Below are positions 35,016-43,384 of a stretch of DNA of 64,000 nucleotides, in pieces (within the stretch, counting starts at the first letter, position 1; each line of letters opens with the position of its first letter). This DNA comes from CAZHEV01 sp964531335 [NCBI: uncultured bacterium]. Lineage in GTDB: Bacteria > Eisenbacteria > RBG-16-71-46 > CAZHEV01. The DNA is taken from contig CAZHEV010000005.1 in assembly GCA_964531335.1 (NCBI GenBank), positions 124,001 through 188,000 of the forward strand, in the 5' to 3' direction. The notes under the pieces are model-generated. The model saw only the letters and a list, made by a program, of their open reading frames with translations. It searched no databases and was not told the origin of the DNA. Made by a program: the position numbers and the translations under genes.

Positions 35016-37268
35016 TCAGGGGGACGGAGGCGCGTGCGCCGACGCCGCTCGCGGCCGTGAAGGGCCGTACCCCACTGCGTTGACTATGTAGTAGCAGAGA
35101 TTGTAGTCCCTGTATGAGTTTATACCGAGGAGGATCTCGTGGGCCGCCTCCCTGAAGCGTCCCTGCATGGCGTAGATGGTGCCGAGATGCAAATGAGACT
35201 CGAACTGCATTCGCCCCCACTCCGGGTATATCGCCAGGGCGCGCTTGTACTGGCGCTCGGCGGCCTGTAGAAGGCCCTTCGCGGCGGCCTCGTCGCCTTG
35301 GATGAACACCTCCGTGGCCTGCATTCTCTTTTCCGCGCGCTCCCTTATCAGCGCCTCGCGGGCGGGACCCTTGGGCACCTCCTCCCAGTCCGCGCTGGTG
35401 TGCATCTCGGGCTCGGCAAGCGCGAGCGTGGTGTCTCCCATCGCGAAGAGAAGGCGCCGCTTCGCCCCCTCCATATCGCCCTTCACCGCGCGAAGTATTC
35501 CCAGGGACAGGTTGGCCTCCACGTCGAAAGGCCGCTCGGCAACGATCCGCGAGAATCGGTCCTCGGCCAGATCGTACCGGTTCGCGGTTACGTAGTAGGT
35601 TCCCGCCGTCCCCAGGTACAAAGGGTTCGGGCGGACCTTCCAGGCCTCGGACAACGCGTCCGCGGCGGCCAGTGTGTCGCCTCTCGAAATGTGGAAGGTG
35701 CCGAGCTCCTCGAACGCCTTGGCTCTTCCCCTGAGATCCCAGGGGCTCGGGGCGGAGGCCTCGACGGTGAGCTTCTCGGCGGCCAGCTCAGGGTCGGGGG
35801 GGATGGAAAGGACCGGCAGAAGGTGCACAAGAGATAATGCAACGCAGCCCAGCACCGCGGCGCGATAACGAAGCGTGTCGCGGATTGCCTCCATTATCCA
35901 CCAAGCCCCGAAGGCGGTCATGCAAAGTCCGGCCGGACCGTAAATGCCCCACGATCGAGGCGGCCCGGCGTAGTGCGAGGACAAGAACGCGAGGACGACC
36001 GTGGCCAAGGTCGTAAAGCCCAGGAACGAGAACACGGGCCCCCTGCCGCCTCCGGTCAGGCGTCTGAGGGAAAGCAACGCGGCGGCGGCCAGCGCAAGGC
36101 CCGCCGGGGCCGCAAGGAGAAGGCCGTTGAATGTTCCCCAGATTCTCTCCAGGAGCCAGCCCGCGACCATCAGAAGAGATTTAAGCGCGCCGCCCTCGCC
36201 GGCGGACCCGGCCACAACGCCCGAGCGCGCGCCCGATCCGGTCGCCCAAACGGCCTTCACGTTCGTGACGTACTCAGAGAAAGCCGATCGCCCGGCAAGC
36301 TCCATGGCCGCAAGGAGGACGAGAAAGACGGCCCCTGAACCGACCAGAGAGATCCAGAACAGCCGCCGCCTGTCGGGCCCCGCCTTGAGCCCGGCCAGAT
36401 AAGCCCATGCGGGCAGGAGAGCGAGCCCCACAGGGTGCGCCATCGCCGCGACGATGGCGGCCGGCCCGGCCCATGCGTGGGAGGCGCGATACTCGAGAGC
36501 CGCCGTTCCCAACGCGATGAAAGCCGCCGTTGCGGCGAGGGCCAGGGCCAGGTCCGCCCTGGCGCTCATGAACACCAGGGCCGCCCCGGATAGAACCACC
36601 AGAAGGGCGGCCCCGGATCTTCCCGATGAGCGGTTGCGCGGCGGAAGCAAAACTAAAAGACACACCATGGCGGCACCGAACGCGGTGCAAAGGATTCGAC
36701 CTATCATGTGCACGTCGTCACCGGCCGGGCCCGAAAGCCAATCAGCCGGCGGCTCCAGGATCATAGGTATGGCGGCGGCGCCCGAAGCCCCGGACTCCGC
36801 GGACGTATAAGGATAGTGGAAGATCCACCCTCCCGCCGCGATCTCCGGCACGCCCGCCCACCATATTACGGCCACGGCCGATCCGCCGGCCAGGACGACC
36901 GCGACAGCCTTGTCGCCGAGGACCCGCAGGTGGCGGTTGCCCGCCGCGGCGCCCAACGGGGCCATGACTATTTCGCCGAGAGGCGGGACCAGGAACAGGA
37001 GGGTCAGGAACACCAGCCCGACCACCGAGGAAGCGAGCAGGGGATAGAGGGTATTGGCGCCCCACAACCAGCCGGGGGCCGCGAGATAGGCGACGGCGTG
37101 CAGGACGGCCACCGCCGCGGCCAGGCCGGAGGTCAATACGACCGCCCGCCGGTCCGAGCCCCGCTCGCGGGGGGCCGTATATTCTCGCCTTTCCGGTCCC
37201 AGGGGAGCCGGCTCGCTTGTGCGACTATCCGTGCGCTTTATGTCGTCGTCCGTAGGTGTATCCGTCAC
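35016..37268 (-). CDS. Large membrane protein with C-terminal TPR domain, exosortase locus
   Basis: 750 residues. A charged cytosolic N-terminus (about 40 residues) is followed by roughly a dozen hydrophobic segments between residues 43 and 500, then a soluble helical part with TPR-like repeats (residues about 505-740; for example LGTAGTYYVTANRYDLAEDRFS and LSLGILRAVKGDMEGAKRR). Architecture resembles PMT/Wzy-like membrane proteins fused to TPRs, but no catalytic motif is certain. Start GTG 37268 with AAGGAGA upstream. It lies 22 bp after the exosortase-associated gene, so a role in processing or glycosylating exosortase substrates is possible but unproven. Confidence 0.75.
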   Translation of the reverse strand: MTDTPTDDDIKRTDSRTSEPAPLGPERREYTAPRERGSDRRAVVLTSGLAAAVAVLHAVAYLAAPGWLWGANTLYPLLASSVVGLVFLTLLFLVPPLGEIVMAPLGAAAGNRHLRVLGDKAVAVVLAGGSAVAVIWWAGVPEIAAGGWIFHYPYTSAESGASGAAAIPMILEPPADWLSGPAGDDVHMIGRILCTAFGAAMVCLLVLLPPRNRSSGRSGAALLVVLSGAALVFMSARADLALALAATAAFIALGTAALEYRASHAWAGPAAIVAAMAHPVGLALLPAWAYLAGLKAGPDRRRLFWISLVGSGAVFLVLLAAMELAGRSAFSEYVTNVKAVWATGSGARSGVVAGSAGEGGALKSLLMVAGWLLERIWGTFNGLLLAAPAGLALAAAALLSLRRLTGGGRGPVFSFLGFTTLATVVLAFLSSHYAGPPRSWGIYGPAGLCMTAFGAWWIMEAIRDTLRYRAAVLGCVALSLVHLLPVLSIPPDPELAAEKLTVEASAPSPWDLRGRAKAFEELGTFHISRGDTLAAADALSEAWKVRPNPLYLGTAGTYYVTANRYDLAEDRFSRIVAERPFDVEANLSLGILRAVKGDMEGAKRRLLFAMGDTTLALAEPEMHTSADWEEVPKGPAREALIRERAEKRMQATEVFIQGDEAAAKGLLQAAERQYKRALAIYPEWGRMQFESHLHLGTIYAMQGRFREAAHEILLGINSYRDYNLCYYIVNAVGYGPSRPRAASAHAPPSP

Positions 37269-37290
37269 TTGCGTCTCCTTAAACTATAGC

Positions 37291-37812
37291 TTACTTGGCC
37301 GGCGGGCCGAGCTTCAGCGCCTGAGCCAGGAAACCCGTCGGCACCCATACAACCCATATTATAATGGGAAGGATCCAGTTAACGCATATCGAAACCAGCG
37401 CCGCTACCTCCAGGAGCTCCAGCCCCGGTGTTCCCCGGTAGCCCCTGGCGTCGATCGCAAGCATCAATCTCAAGGTGACCACCTGCGCCGGCAGCAACAG
37501 CACCAGCCCGCCCACACCCACGCTGAGGATCCTCCAGCGCGCCCTGGGAGTCGCGACGAGAAGCGCGATCAATATCACCGGATTGTACGCGGCGAAGATC
37601 AAGCTCTCCGTGATCTCCATGCCCGCGTACCTGAGCTTCATCACGTTGCCCTCCACGCCGATGACCCCGACCGACGCCCCTGTCAAAGGGGCCGTAACCG
37701 CGGTCGCGTAGGCGAGCACCATATTGTAGCCCTCCTCAGCCCAGGTGAAGAGCACGAAAAGGACGGCCGAGAGCGCCAGGAACTTAGCCAGAAACAGCAG
37801 TACGTCTCTCAC
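37291..37812 (-). CDS. Exosortase-associated integral membrane protein (XrtH-associated type)
   Basis: About 173 residues with four to five hydrophobic segments (FLAKFLALSAVLFVLF, YNPVILIALLVA, ILSVGVGGLVLLLPA, WILPIIIWVVWVP). It overlaps the 3' end of the exosortase gene and follows it in the same order as the membrane protein paired with exosortase H; that pairing is from family knowledge. Start chosen at GTG 37812, which has AAGGTGG upstream; a TTG at 37830 would add six residues but has no ribosome-binding site. Its role is likely to support the sortase in the inner membrane. Confidence 0.7.
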   Translation of the reverse strand: MRDVLLFLAKFLALSAVLFVLFTWAEEGYNMVLAYATAVTAPLTGASVGVIGVEGNVMKLRYAGMEITESLIFAAYNPVILIALLVATPRARWRILSVGVGGLVLLLPAQVVTLRLMLAIDARGYRGTPGLELLEVAALVSICVNWILPIIIWVVWVPTGFLAQALKLGPPAK

Positions 37813-38482
37813 GGTGTACCACCTTCTCAATCCACAAAGCGGCCATCGCTACCACGACCACTATGAACACGACCTGCCATATGTAGATGTGAGTCATCTC
37901 GAAGTACTGCGGCTTCCAATACAGCACGAGACAGATCACCACGAGACGGATTACGTTCACCACGGCGATTATGGGAAGACCCAGCCCCAGTCCCACCAGC
38001 TTCGCCTTTATGGTGGACGGATAAGCGAGGACCAGCGCCGCGTATATCATCGCCACCTGAAGCGCGGTGCACTCCATGACGATCGTCACGGACCTCGGTC
38101 CGAAGGTGCAGACAGTGCCCGAGACCGTGGAATCGAAACCGAGAAGCCTGAGCGCCCAGCTTAGCTGCACCGCCGTCCAGGGGCACAGTATCTTGAGCCT
38201 GTCCGTGAATATCCACGCGATGAGGAAGAAAGCTATCCAGAAGAAGACGAAAAGAAGCAGGAACCGCACCATCCGGCGCTTGCCGGACTTTGCGCCGCCG
38301 GGCTTTGCCGATGCCGGTGGTGACCCGGCACCCGACCGGCCGGCGCCTACGGCTCGGGCTTCCGGCGCATCCGGCGTTCCGCCGGGGCGATCGGAGCTCC
38401 TCCCGGACCCGCCCTCACGGCCGGCCCCCCCGCGGGAACGTCCCGGCCCATTCTGTCCAGCTCGTCTCTTGCCCTTGCTCAA
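37784..38482 (-). CDS. xrtH: Exosortase (probably class H)
   Basis: 232 residues. A Pro/Gly/Arg-rich cytosolic N-terminus of about 70 residues precedes five or more membrane segments. The exosortase catalytic set is visible: Cys in MECTALQ, Arg in NVIRLVVI, and His in MTHIYIWQ. Exosortases cleave C-terminal PEP-CTERM-like tails of exported proteins and pass them to the outer surface. The neighbour membrane gene favours the H class. Start TTG 38482 has only a weak GGAG; a start nearer the first membrane helix is possible. No substrate tail is visible in the window; the giant protein's C-terminus is missing. Confidence 0.85.
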   Translation of the reverse strand: MSKGKRRAGQNGPGRSRGGAGREGGSGRSSDRPGGTPDAPEARAVGAGRSGAGSPPASAKPGGAKSGKRRMVRFLLLFVFFWIAFFLIAWIFTDRLKILCPWTAVQLSWALRLLGFDSTVSGTVCTFGPRSVTIVMECTALQVAMIYAALVLAYPSTIKAKLVGLGLGLPIIAVVNVIRLVVICLVLYWKPQYFEMTHIYIWQVVFIVVVVAMAALWIEKVVHRERRTAVSG

Positions 38483-38587
38483 GTAAGCACGCTCCGCGGA
38501 TGTACGACAAGTCCAGGAGGGGTCGATCGTCCGGCCCCTCCCCCGAGTGCAAGCGAAGCCCCCTGGGAGAGCCCATACTGAGCGACA

Positions 38588-38616
38588 ATGCTAGCATTTG
38601 GATTCGGGAGGGTCAA
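38588..38616 (-). promoter_or_regulatory. Promoter of the exosortase operon
   Basis: TTGACC (38616-38611), 17 bp, TAGCAT (38593-38588) on the minus strand, start near 38581, about 100 nt before the TTG start of the exosortase gene. It begins only 10 bp from copy A of the direct repeat. Confidence 0.65.
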
Positions 38617-38625
38617 CAAAGCCCA

Positions 38626-38673
38626 AACGCTGCGGTTCAGACAGTAGAGATACTCTTTTTCCCCGGTGGTCCC
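38626..38673 (+). repeat. Direct repeat copy A (about 48 bp)
   Basis: Begins AACGCTGCGGTTCAG (15 bp identical to copy B), then a matching GTAGAGATACTCTTTT block and a diverged CCCGGTGGTCCC end. In the plus frame it encodes TLRFRQ and a stop, parallel to TLRFRR-stop in copy B, so it may be the leftover 3' end of a second toxin-like gene. Confidence 0.65.
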
Positions 38674-38739
38674 TTGCGGCATCAGATACAGGTTCTCAAG
38701 GAGTATTTCCGCTACTACACCGAGTCGAGAACTCACTTG

Positions 38740-39300
38740 GCGCTCGGTAAAGACTATTCGGCATCCCGCCCCCTCCGACCGCTGACGTTCCGCTCCCATG
38801 TCTTCCGAGGGACGAAGTTTCCACACGCACTCTTCCGCGCAGGAAAAGTGCATTTCGCCGTTTCGACTGCTGAACGCTCCGGTCAGTCATTAAGGGTTGC
38901 GACCCTGGAACGGACCTTGGTCGATGTGCTGGATCGTCCTGACCTCTCAGGAAGCTGGGAGGAGATCTGGCGGTCGCTGGAATGCGTCGAATTTTTCGAG
39001 CTCGACAAGGTCGTGGAGTACGCGCTCCTGCTCGGAAATGCGACCACCGGAGCGAAGGTGGGGTTCTTCCTGGAACAGCATCGCGAACCGTTGATGGTGG
39101 AAGACCGTCACCTCAAGGCGCTTCACGATATGCGCCCCCGACAACCTCATTACTTGGACCGTTCCAGACGAAAATCCGGTCGACTCGTGTTGGAATGGAA
39201 CTTGGTGGTTCCGAGGGAAGTCCTCGAACGGACCTGGACATCAATTTCATGTTCCGTCTCCCGCTGTGGCCGGTTACGACGCTCAACTCTCATCACGTAG
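38740..39300 (+). pseudogene. AbiEi-type antitoxin remnant (N-terminus lost)
   Basis: In plus frame 1, residues from FRSHVFRGTKFPHALFRAGK through ATLERTLVDVLDRPDLSG, FFELDKVVEYALLLGN and GFFLEQHREPLMVEDRHLK match the C-terminal part of type IV (AbiEi-like) antitoxins as I recall the family. The DNA-binding winged-helix N-terminus is absent: upstream sequence in this frame is the exosortase 5' region and unrelated DNA. After EWNLVVPREVLERTW the frame goes astray and stops at 39300. No start or ribosome-binding site is credible. Lower GC and different codon use than neighbours suggest an acquired, decaying module. Confidence 0.65.
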
Positions 39301-39473
39301 GTGCTTGGCGGGCCTCGGGGATTCCCGTGCTGGACCACCATGAACTGGCGGCGCTACTCGCACGCAGACAGGTGCGGGACCTGTTCGACAGCCACCGGGT
39401 TCTCCAAATGGGCAACCTCGATTCCCGCGGCGTAATCCGCGAAAACCGTGTAACGCTGCGGTTCAGAAGGTAG
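39231..39473 (+). pseudogene. AbiEii-type nucleotidyltransferase toxin fragment
   Basis: In plus frame 3, DLDINFMFRLPLWPV, then PVLDHHELAALLARRQVRDLFDSHRVLQM match the middle of the AbiEii/AbiGii nucleotidyltransferase toxin. The N-terminal GS-x-D catalytic region is missing, and the usual ELAAGKLAALL segment reads ELAALL here, so the conserved Lys region appears deleted. It ends TLRFRR-stop inside direct repeat copy B. It follows the antitoxin remnant in the natural gene order (antitoxin then toxin) but in another frame. Not expected to be functional. Confidence 0.6.
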
Positions 39474-39500
39474 AGATACTCTTTTCGCCCGGCGGTTCCC
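39452..39500 (+). repeat. Direct repeat copy B (about 48 bp)
   Basis: AACGCTGCGGTTCAG, then GTAGAGATACTCTTTT and CCCGGCGGTTCCC; 826 bp downstream of copy A in the same orientation. The two copies bracket the AbiE remnants. Confidence 0.65.
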
Positions 39501-39508
39501 GCCGGGCG
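39486..39508. repeat. Perfect hairpin, 10-bp stem, 3-nt loop
   Basis: CGCCCGGCGG, TTC, CCGCCGGGCG. It overlaps the end of direct repeat B. On the plus strand no T-run follows, on the minus strand A residues follow, so it does not read as an intrinsic terminator. Confidence 0.7.
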
Positions 39509-39523
39509 ATGGACGGGCCCGTC

Positions 39524-39552
39524 TTGACCGGGAACCGCCCGCGTGATAGCAT
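39524..39552 (+). promoter_or_regulatory. Promoter of the propionyl-CoA carboxylase operon
   Basis: TTGACC (39524-39529), 17 bp, TAGCAT (39547-39552), predicted start near 39559, about 78 nt before the chosen pccB start. Both hexamers are identical to those of the exosortase promoter. Confidence 0.7.
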
Positions 39553-39636
39553 CTTCTGAGCGCACGGCGCGAGCGCGCCCGCGCCGGCATGTCACCTACC
39601 TTTGGCGCCTCACAACCTCATGGAGGTACACCCGTC

Positions 39637-41187
39637 TTGACCACGAAGGAAAAGCTCGAGGACCTTCAGCGCCGCAAAGCCAAGGCTCTCGAAGGCGGAG
39701 GCCCCGAAAAAGTAAAGAAGATCCACGATCGTGGCAGGCTCACCGCCAGGGAGAGGATAGAGCTTCTCCTTGACCCCGGCACGTTTCAGGAGCTGGGGGT
39801 CTTCGTGACCCATCGCTGCGCCGACTTCGGAATGCTCGACAAGAAGGTAACCGGCGACGGCGTCGTCGCCGGTTACGGATCCGTCGACGGGCGGCTGACC
39901 TACGTCTTCGCGCAGGACTTCACCGTCTTCGGAGGCACGCTGAGCGAGGCCAACGCGGGCAAGATCTGCAACGTCATGGACCTCGCGCTTCAAAACGGGG
40001 CCCCCATAGTCGGGCTCAACGACTCCGGCGGCGCTCGCATACAGGAGGGCGTGGCGAGCCTCGGCGGATACGCCGAGATATTCTGGCGCAACACGATCAC
40101 CTCGGGGGTGGTGCCCCAGATATCCGCGGTCTTCGGGCCCTGCGCCGGCGGCGCGGTATACTCCCCCGCCATCACGGACTTCATCATCATGGTGAAGGAG
40201 ACGAGCCACATGTTCGTGACGGGGCCGAAGGTGATTAAGCAAGTCACGAACGAGGAGGTCACCTTCGAGGACCTCGGCGGGGCGATGAGCCACAGCACGA
40301 AGAGCGGCGTCTGTCACTTCGCGGCGGAAGACGACGTGCACTGCGTGGCGCGCATCAAGGAGCTACTGAGCTTCATGCCTCAGAACAACATGGAGGAGCC
40401 GCCCAGGCGCGAGCCCTCGGATGATCCCAACAGGTCCGAGGAGGCGCTGAACTCGATGATCCCCGATCACCCCAACAAGCCCTACGACATAAAGACGGTC
40501 ATCGGGCACGTGGTGGACGACGGAGACTTTCTCGAGGTGCACGAGGACTACGCCCTGAACATAGTCGTGGGATTCGCGAGGCTGAACGGATACCCGGTGG
40601 GGATAATAGGAAATCAACCCAGCGTGCTGGCCGGCGTGCTGGACATCCGCTCGTCGATAAAGGGCGCGAGATTCATAAGGTTCTGCGATTCATTCAATAT
40701 ACCCCTGGTCACCTTCGAGGACGTGCCGGGCTTTCTGCCGGGCACCGAGCAGGAATGGGGAGGGATCATCAAGAACGGGGCGAAGCTGCTTTACGCCTAC
40801 TGCGAGGCCACGGTACCTAAGCTGACGGTTATAACGCGAAAGGCCTACGGCGGCGCCTACGACGTCATGTCGAGCAAGCACATCCGCGGCGACTACAATG
40901 TGGCCTGGCCCACCGCCGAGCTCGCGGTGATGGGGCCCGAGGGAGCGGTGGATATTGTCTTCAAGAGGGAGATCGCAAAGGCCGAGGACCCGAAGGCCAC
41001 GAGGAAGAAGCTCGTAGACGAGTACAACGAGAAGTTCGCCAACCCTTACATAGCCGCGGAGCTCGGATACCTGGACGACGTGATCATTCCGGCCGAGACG
41101 CGGCCCAGGCTCATAAGCGCATTGCAAAGCCTGAGGAACAAGAGGCAAGCCCTTCCCTACCGGAAGCACGGCAACATACCTCTTTGA
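39637..41187 (+). CDS. pccB: Propionyl-CoA carboxylase carboxyltransferase (beta) subunit
   Basis: 516 residues from TTG 39637, which has GGAGGT ten bases upstream; an in-frame ATG at 39589 lacks a ribosome-binding site. Carboxyltransferase fold with [21 protein letters not shown], the [16 protein letters not shown] oxyanion loop, and [15 protein letters not shown] near the C-terminus. It moves CO2 from carboxybiotin to propionyl-CoA, giving methylmalonyl-CoA. A methylmalonyl-CoA decarboxylase alpha subunit would look similar, but the dedicated biotin carboxylase encoded next favours a carboxylase. First gene of the propionate operon. Confidence 0.93.
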   Translation: MTTKEKLEDLQRRKAKALEGGGPEKVKKIHDRGRLTARERIELLLDPGTFQELGVFVTHRCADFGMLDKKVTGDGVVAGYGSVDGRLTYVFAQDFTVFGGTLSEANAGKICNVMDLALQNGAPIVGLNDSGGARIQEGVASLGGYAEIFWRNTITSGVVPQISAVFGPCAGGAVYSPAITDFIIMVKETSHMFVTGPKVIKQVTNEEVTFEDLGGAMSHSTKSGVCHFAAEDDVHCVARIKELLSFMPQNNMEEPPRREPSDDPNRSEEALNSMIPDHPNKPYDIKTVIGHVVDDGDFLEVHEDYALNIVVGFARLNGYPVGIIGNQPSVLAGVLDIRSSIKGARFIRFCDSFNIPLVTFEDVPGFLPGTEQEWGGIIKNGAKLLYAYCEATVPKLTVITRKAYGGAYDVMSSKHIRGDYNVAWPTAELAVMGPEGAVDIVFKREIAKAEDPKATRKKLVDEYNEKFANPYIAAELGYLDDVIIPAETRPRLISALQSLRNKRQALPYRKHGNIPL

Positions 41188-41360
41188 AGTCGAGCCGCGG
41201 CTCGAGGCCGCGTTGCACAAGGTGGACGCGGTCGGCGCATCGGCGCCGCGGCGGGCGGGCGGTATTGCCGAAGCCGCGATACCGGGAGGGCCGGCCGGCC
41301 GGGCGCCAAACCCCGGCTCCGGCGGCGGCAACGGGGCCATCAGCGAGAGCGGACGAAAAG

Positions 41361-42872
41361 ATGAGCAAGATGTTCAAGAAGGTACTGGTAGCTAACAGAG
41401 GTGAGATAGCGCTTCGCGTGATCCGCGGTCTTCACGAGATGGAGATAGGCTCCGTGGCCCTCTACTCGGACGCTGACAGGGACGCGCTGCACGTGCGCAG
41501 GGCGGACGAGGCGTACCGGCTGGGCCCGCCATCGCCCAAGGACAGCTATCTCCGCCTGGACAAGATAATGGAGATAGCCGTGTCCTCCGGCGCGGAGGCT
41601 GTACACCCCGGCTACGGGTTTCTCGCTGAAAACCCGGAGTTCCCGAAGGCATGCCGCGAGGCGGGGATAGTCTTCGTGGGCCCCACCGAAGAGAACATCA
41701 GAGAGATGGGTGACAAGCTGACCGCTCGCCGCCTGGCCGAGAGTGCGGGCGTGCCGATCGTGCCGGGGACCAAAGAGCCTATAAGCGAACCGGCCAAGGC
41801 GGAGGCGGCGGCGGGCGAGATCGGATTTCCCGTTCTTCTGAAGGCCGCCGCGGGCGGAGGCGGCAAGGGCATGAGGGTGATACTGGAGGCCGATCAGCTC
41901 GAAAGATCGCTCGGTCTCACCATGGGCGAGGCCGAGGCCGCCTTCGGCGACGGCAGGGTCTACTTGGAGAAATACATCGAAGAGCCCAGGCACATAGAGG
42001 TGCAGATCCTGGGCGACGGAGCGGGCGGCGCGATACATCTCATGGAGAGGGAGTGCTCCGTCCAGCGAAGACATCAGAAACTGTTGGAGGAGACCCCCAG
42101 CGTCGCCCTTACCCCCGAGTCGAGGCAGGCTATTTGCTCGGACGCGGTCCGCCTTGTCAAGGAGGGCCGCTATCTCGGCGCGGGCACGGTCGAGTTCATG
42201 CTGGACTCCGAGGGCAACCATTACTTCCTCGAGATGAACACCCGACTCCAGGTCGAGCATCCCGTCACGGAGATGGTGACCGGGATCGACCTCGTCAAAG
42301 AACAGATCATAATAGCGGCTTCCGGCTCCCTGAGCCTCGCTCAGGACGAGGTACGGCCCAGGGGCGCCTCAATCGAGTGCCGCATATGCGCGGAGGACCC
42401 TTTCAACTCCTTCTATCCTTCTTCGGGGATAATAACCAGGCTCAGGATGCCGCAGGGCCCGGGCGTGCGAAACGACGTGGGCATATACGCCGGCGCCGAA
42501 GTTTCGCTTTTCTATGACTCTCTCATGGGGAAGCTCATCACCTGGGGCACGGACAGAGAGGAAGCGAGGCTCAGAATGTCCCAGGCCCTGGAGGAGTACA
42601 TAGTCGAGGGCATCAGGCACAACATGCCGTTTCATCGCTGGCTCGTGGGGTGCGAGCCGTTCATCGAGGGTCGCCTGGACACCCGGTTCATAGAGAAGCA
42701 CTTCAGCCCCGAGCTCGCGGAGGACCGGCGCGAGGACGTCCACCGGGCCGCCGCCATCGCCGCCGCGGTGGACGCCGCCGAAGAGCGCAGGAAGCTCTTC
42801 CCGGTCGGAGACGGACAGGGCGTGAAGCTCAACAGTTGGAAGACGGTGGGGCGCGGGAGGATCGGAAAGTGA
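41361..42872 (+). CDS. pccA: Biotin carboxylase subunit (propionyl-CoA carboxylase alpha-type)
   Basis: 503 residues. ATP-grasp biotin carboxylase: KVLVANRGEIALRVIR start, KAAAGGGGKGMR glycine loop, EKYIEEPRHIEVQILGD, ERECSVQRRHQK, and EMNTRLQVEHPVTE with catalytic residues. It carboxylates the biotin on the carrier protein with ATP and bicarbonate. The biotin carrier is a separate gene, overlapping by 4 bp, so this is a three-piece carboxylase. ATG 41361 chosen; ATG 41370 is also possible, and the ribosome-binding site is weak. A 173-bp gap with little content precedes it. Confidence 0.93.
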   Translation: MSKMFKKVLVANRGEIALRVIRGLHEMEIGSVALYSDADRDALHVRRADEAYRLGPPSPKDSYLRLDKIMEIAVSSGAEAVHPGYGFLAENPEFPKACREAGIVFVGPTEENIREMGDKLTARRLAESAGVPIVPGTKEPISEPAKAEAAAGEIGFPVLLKAAAGGGGKGMRVILEADQLERSLGLTMGEAEAAFGDGRVYLEKYIEEPRHIEVQILGDGAGGAIHLMERECSVQRRHQKLLEETPSVALTPESRQAICSDAVRLVKEGRYLGAGTVEFMLDSEGNHYFLEMNTRLQVEHPVTEMVTGIDLVKEQIIIAASGSLSLAQDEVRPRGASIECRICAEDPFNSFYPSSGIITRLRMPQGPGVRNDVGIYAGAEVSLFYDSLMGKLITWGTDREEARLRMSQALEEYIVEGIRHNMPFHRWLVGCEPFIEGRLDTRFIEKHFSPELAEDRREDVHRAAAIAAAVDAAEERRKLFPVGDGQGVKLNSWKTVGRGRIGK

Positions 42873-43381
42873 AGCTGGTGGCCCAAGTCGGCAAGAGATC
42901 GTACAAGATGAAGATGGAGCCGGCCGGGGACGGAACCTACCGCGTGGAGCTCGACGGCGATACTTTCCTTGTCGACGCCAAGCGAGTCGGCACCAGCGCC
43001 ATAATCTCGCTTCTTATAGAAGGGCGCTCATACGAGACGCACATAGCCGGAAAAAAGGGAGACTATCACGTCGCGCTCGTCGGCAGCGCCTTCGACGTCG
43101 ATCTGCAAGACGAGCTCGCCGCCAGGATCACGTCGAAGCGGGCGGAGGACGCCTCGGGTCTGCTGCAATCCATATCCGCGCCCATGCCCGGCCTGGTGGT
43201 AGATTTGAAGGTTTCCGTGGGCGACCGCGTGGAGGCCGGAGAGGCCGTGGCCGTTGTGGAGGCGATGAAGATGCAGAACGAGCTTTCAGCACTCGCCGCC
43301 GGCGTCGTCTCGGAGGTGCACGTCAAGCAGGGCGACGCCGTCGCGTCGGGCCAAGCGCTCGTCACCTTGAAGACGGAGTGA
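42869..43381 (+). CDS. Biotin carboxyl carrier protein
   Basis: 170 residues from GTG 42869, in a GTGA overlap with the biotin carboxylase stop and with GGGAGG upstream. The C-terminal biotinyl domain has the EAMKMQN target Lys, flanked by APMPGLVVDLKVSVGD and the KQGDAVASGQ hairpin. The N-terminal 90 residues are a beta-rich region like the interaction domain of propionyl-CoA carboxylase alpha. It carries carboxybiotin between the two enzyme subunits encoded upstream. Followed after 3 bp by the mutase. Confidence 0.92.
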   Translation: MKLVAQVGKRSYKMKMEPAGDGTYRVELDGDTFLVDAKRVGTSAIISLLIEGRSYETHIAGKKGDYHVALVGSAFDVDLQDELAARITSKRAEDASGLLQSISAPMPGLVVDLKVSVGDRVEAGEAVAVVEAMKMQNELSALAAGVVSEVHVKQGDAVASGQALVTLKTE

Positions 43382-43384
43382 GAA

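Noticed and set aside
38290-39300. A 336-codon plus frame read as one gene
   Set aside because: Its first 150 codons are antisense to the exosortase gene and its promoter; only the later part resembles an antitoxin, so it is treated as a pseudogene fragment.
39486-39508. Intrinsic terminator before the pcc operon
   Set aside because: The stem is strong but no T-run follows it on either strand.
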